Of a stretch of DNA of 6,336 nt, positions 5,142-6,336 are shown in pieces. Each line of letters starts with the position of its first letter. The first letter of the stretch is position 1. A program made the translations under genes and the position numbers. Below the pieces are notes generated by a model. It was not told the origin of the DNA, did not search any database, and saw nothing but the letters and a program-made list of their open reading frames with translations. Source of the stretch: Thermogutta sp. (GTDB lineage Bacteria > Planctomycetota > Planctomycetia > Pirellulales > Thermoguttaceae); NCBI RefSeq assembly GCF_014359955.1, contig NZ_JACIYL010000200.1, positions 1 through 6,336 on the forward strand. Direction: 5' to 3'.

Positions 5142-6336
5142 TCAGCGTTTAGTGGGAAACCGAATCAGCGTGACGCTGTAGGGTGCCACTTCGACCTTCC
5201 CCGCGTCGGGAGCCTCTCTTTCCACAATGCTCACTCGCGGCGGCTTTCCCGGCTCATTGAAAAGCATCGGGTCATCTCCAGCAATTTCCCACGCACGCCC
5301 GGGCGCTTCCAGCGTGATCGCGGTGGTTTGCAGCTTTAGATGCTGCCGTTCCGCGGTCGGATTGACCACGGCAAGCACGACCGCGTCTCTGGCCTCAGTC
5401 AGGGTAGCCTGCACATCGAGGACAGAGTGGGAACAGGTGGTGGCGATGGGGATTTGCCCAAAATGTTTACGATACAGGGCCAGGACAAGCCCGGTTGTCT
5501 CGAAGCTGGCGGCCGTTTTCGTCGTCTTAATTGCTCCGATCACATTCACGGTTTGGGCATAATTGGCCATGAAATAGACGTCTGTGTTACGAGCGTACTC
5601 ATTGAGAGCCTTGGCAATTCCAAGGCCATCGCGGAGGAAGTAGCGGGTGCCCAGCTCCCCATAGAGATGCTCCCCGTACCAGTAATTCCACTCATCGAGG
5701 GCCACAGGGATGGCCTTGCCGCCCAGGATTTCTTTCCGATAGCGGCGATGGGCGTCGGCAATCTCGCGCACACGACGTGCGGCCTGCCCCACATGCTCGA
5801 GCAGATCCTTTTTCGCCCCGACGTAAAAATGTTCACTCATCAGATCGATGAAGTCGGCACAGTGACGGAACATGCCTTCCGTCCACGGTCCCACGTTGCC
5901 CACTGCAATGGTCACAATTGTGGGGTCGAGCTTCCGCATGGCCGCCACAAACTCGTTATGCTTTTTGACATATTCCTCCAAGGGCATGTGGCCGAGCTGC
6001 CAGTTTCCGTACATTTCGTTCCCGATGCCCCAGTATTTCACATGATACGGCTCGGGATGACCGTTTTTGGCCCGTAGCTGCCCCATTTTCGTCTCAACGG
6101 AGCCATTGGCGTATTCCAGCTCCTGCAGCGCCATTTCCACGTCCCCAAGCCCCGTGTTCACCACCACCAGCGGCTCGGTATTGACAACCCGGCAGAACGT
6201 CATGAATTCATCGATTCCGAAATCGTTCGAATCGATTCCCTGCCAGGCAGGGTTTTTGCGGGGGGGACGCTTGTCGCGATCACCGATTCCATCCCGCCAG
6301 TCGTAACCGCTCACGAAGTTGCCACCCGGCCAGCGG
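5142..6336 (-). CDS. Alpha-L-arabinofuranosidase, GH51 family, N-terminus cut by window edge
   Basis: Retaining glycosidase that removes arabinofuranosyl side groups from arabinoxylan, arabinan or arabino-oligosaccharides. The frame is open to the right edge; 397 residues are seen, beginning RWPGGNFVSGYDW, a hallmark of the early barrel, so the GTG at 6314 is internal. Numbering from the first visible residue, the acid/base is Glu107 in WGIGNE (codon 6015-6017) and the nucleophile Glu215 in ALDEWNYWYG (codon 5691-5693). SEHFY (167-171) and NYAQTVNVIGAIKT (from 258) are also typical. The C-terminal part (about 290-397), ending in VAPYSVTLIRFP, is the usual beta-sandwich. Roughly 100 or more N-terminal residues lie outside the window. 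The gene is convergent with the desaturase, with the IS ending 96 bases past its stop. A weak stem AGCCA/TGGCT (5092-5111) follows the stop but has no T-run. Cellular location cannot be judged without the N-terminus. Confidence 0.93.
   Translation of the reverse strand, partial: RWPGGNFVSGYDWRDGIGDRDKRPPRKNPAWQGIDSNDFGIDEFMTFCRVVNTEPLVVVNTGLGDVEMALQELEYANGSVETKMGQLRAKNGHPEPYHVKYWGIGNEMYGNWQLGHMPLEEYVKKHNEFVAAMRKLDPTIVTIAVGNVGPWTEGMFRHCADFIDLMSEHFYVGAKKDLLEHVGQAARRVREIADAHRRYRKEILGGKAIPVALDEWNYWYGEHLYGELGTRYFLRDGLGIAKALNEYARNTDVYFMANYAQTVNVIGAIKTTKTAASFETTGLVLALYRKHFGQIPIATTCSHSVLDVQATLTEARDAVVLAVVNPTAERQHLKLQTTAITLEAPGRAWEIAGDDPMLFNEPGKPPRVSIVEREAPDAGKVEVAPYSVTLIRFPTKR

Noticed and set aside
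5340..6077. Plus-strand ORF of 245 residues
   Set aside because: Antisense shadow of the GH51 arabinofuranosidase; no domain features of its own.
1..6336. CRISPR array, tRNA, rRNA, toxin-antitoxin or defence genes
   Set aside because: No regularly spaced repeats, tRNA-like cloverleaf or such protein motifs were seen on either strand.

Overview
The window is bacterial, GC-rich chromosomal DNA with three ordinary gene blocks and one inserted transposable element. A thermophilic or aquatic planctomycete (Thermogutta/Pirellulales-like) is a reasonable guess from the gene mix and protein style, but nothing here proves the lineage and there is no rRNA or tRNA.

Left block, minus strand (1-2024): a zinc/manganese-type ABC importer. 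A periplasmic metal-binding lipoprotein (ZnuA-like, 874-1917, with a long His-rich loop) is followed 61 bases later by its ATPase (ZnuC-like, 812 down past the left edge). The membrane permease is expected just beyond position 1. A good sigma70-like promoter (TTGCCA, 17 bases, AATAAT) lies 79 bases upstream of the GTG start chosen for znuA. The ORF stays open a further 124 codons upstream, but the signal peptide, Shine-Dalgarno and promoter all argue that this extension is not translated.

Middle block, plus strand (2382-3479): a complete integral-membrane fatty-acid-desaturase-family protein with all three histidine boxes. It is divergent from znuA across a 464-base intergenic region.

Insertion (3805-5048): a complete IS630-family element of 1240 bases with 28-base terminal inverted repeats (26 matches) and a TA target duplication. 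Its DDE transposase is split into two frames joined at an A8 run (-1 shift) and gives a 378-residue fusion. The element sits between the convergent desaturase and arabinofuranosidase genes. Removing it restores the 8-base palindrome GGCTAGCC. A G-quadruplex-type motif lies in the transposase leader, and a GC-rich mini-hairpin abuts the A8 slip site; both could control transposase output.

Right block, minus strand (5142 to the right edge): the C-terminal 397 residues of a GH51 alpha-L-arabinofuranosidase with both catalytic glutamates present; its N-terminus is outside the window.

The three host blocks have no obvious common pathway (metal import, lipid modification, plant polysaccharide debranching). 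I did not find a new multi-gene system. The least ordinary parts are the expression-control signals of the IS630 element, its palindromic target, and an unexplained AT-rich nested hairpin at 3585-3633.
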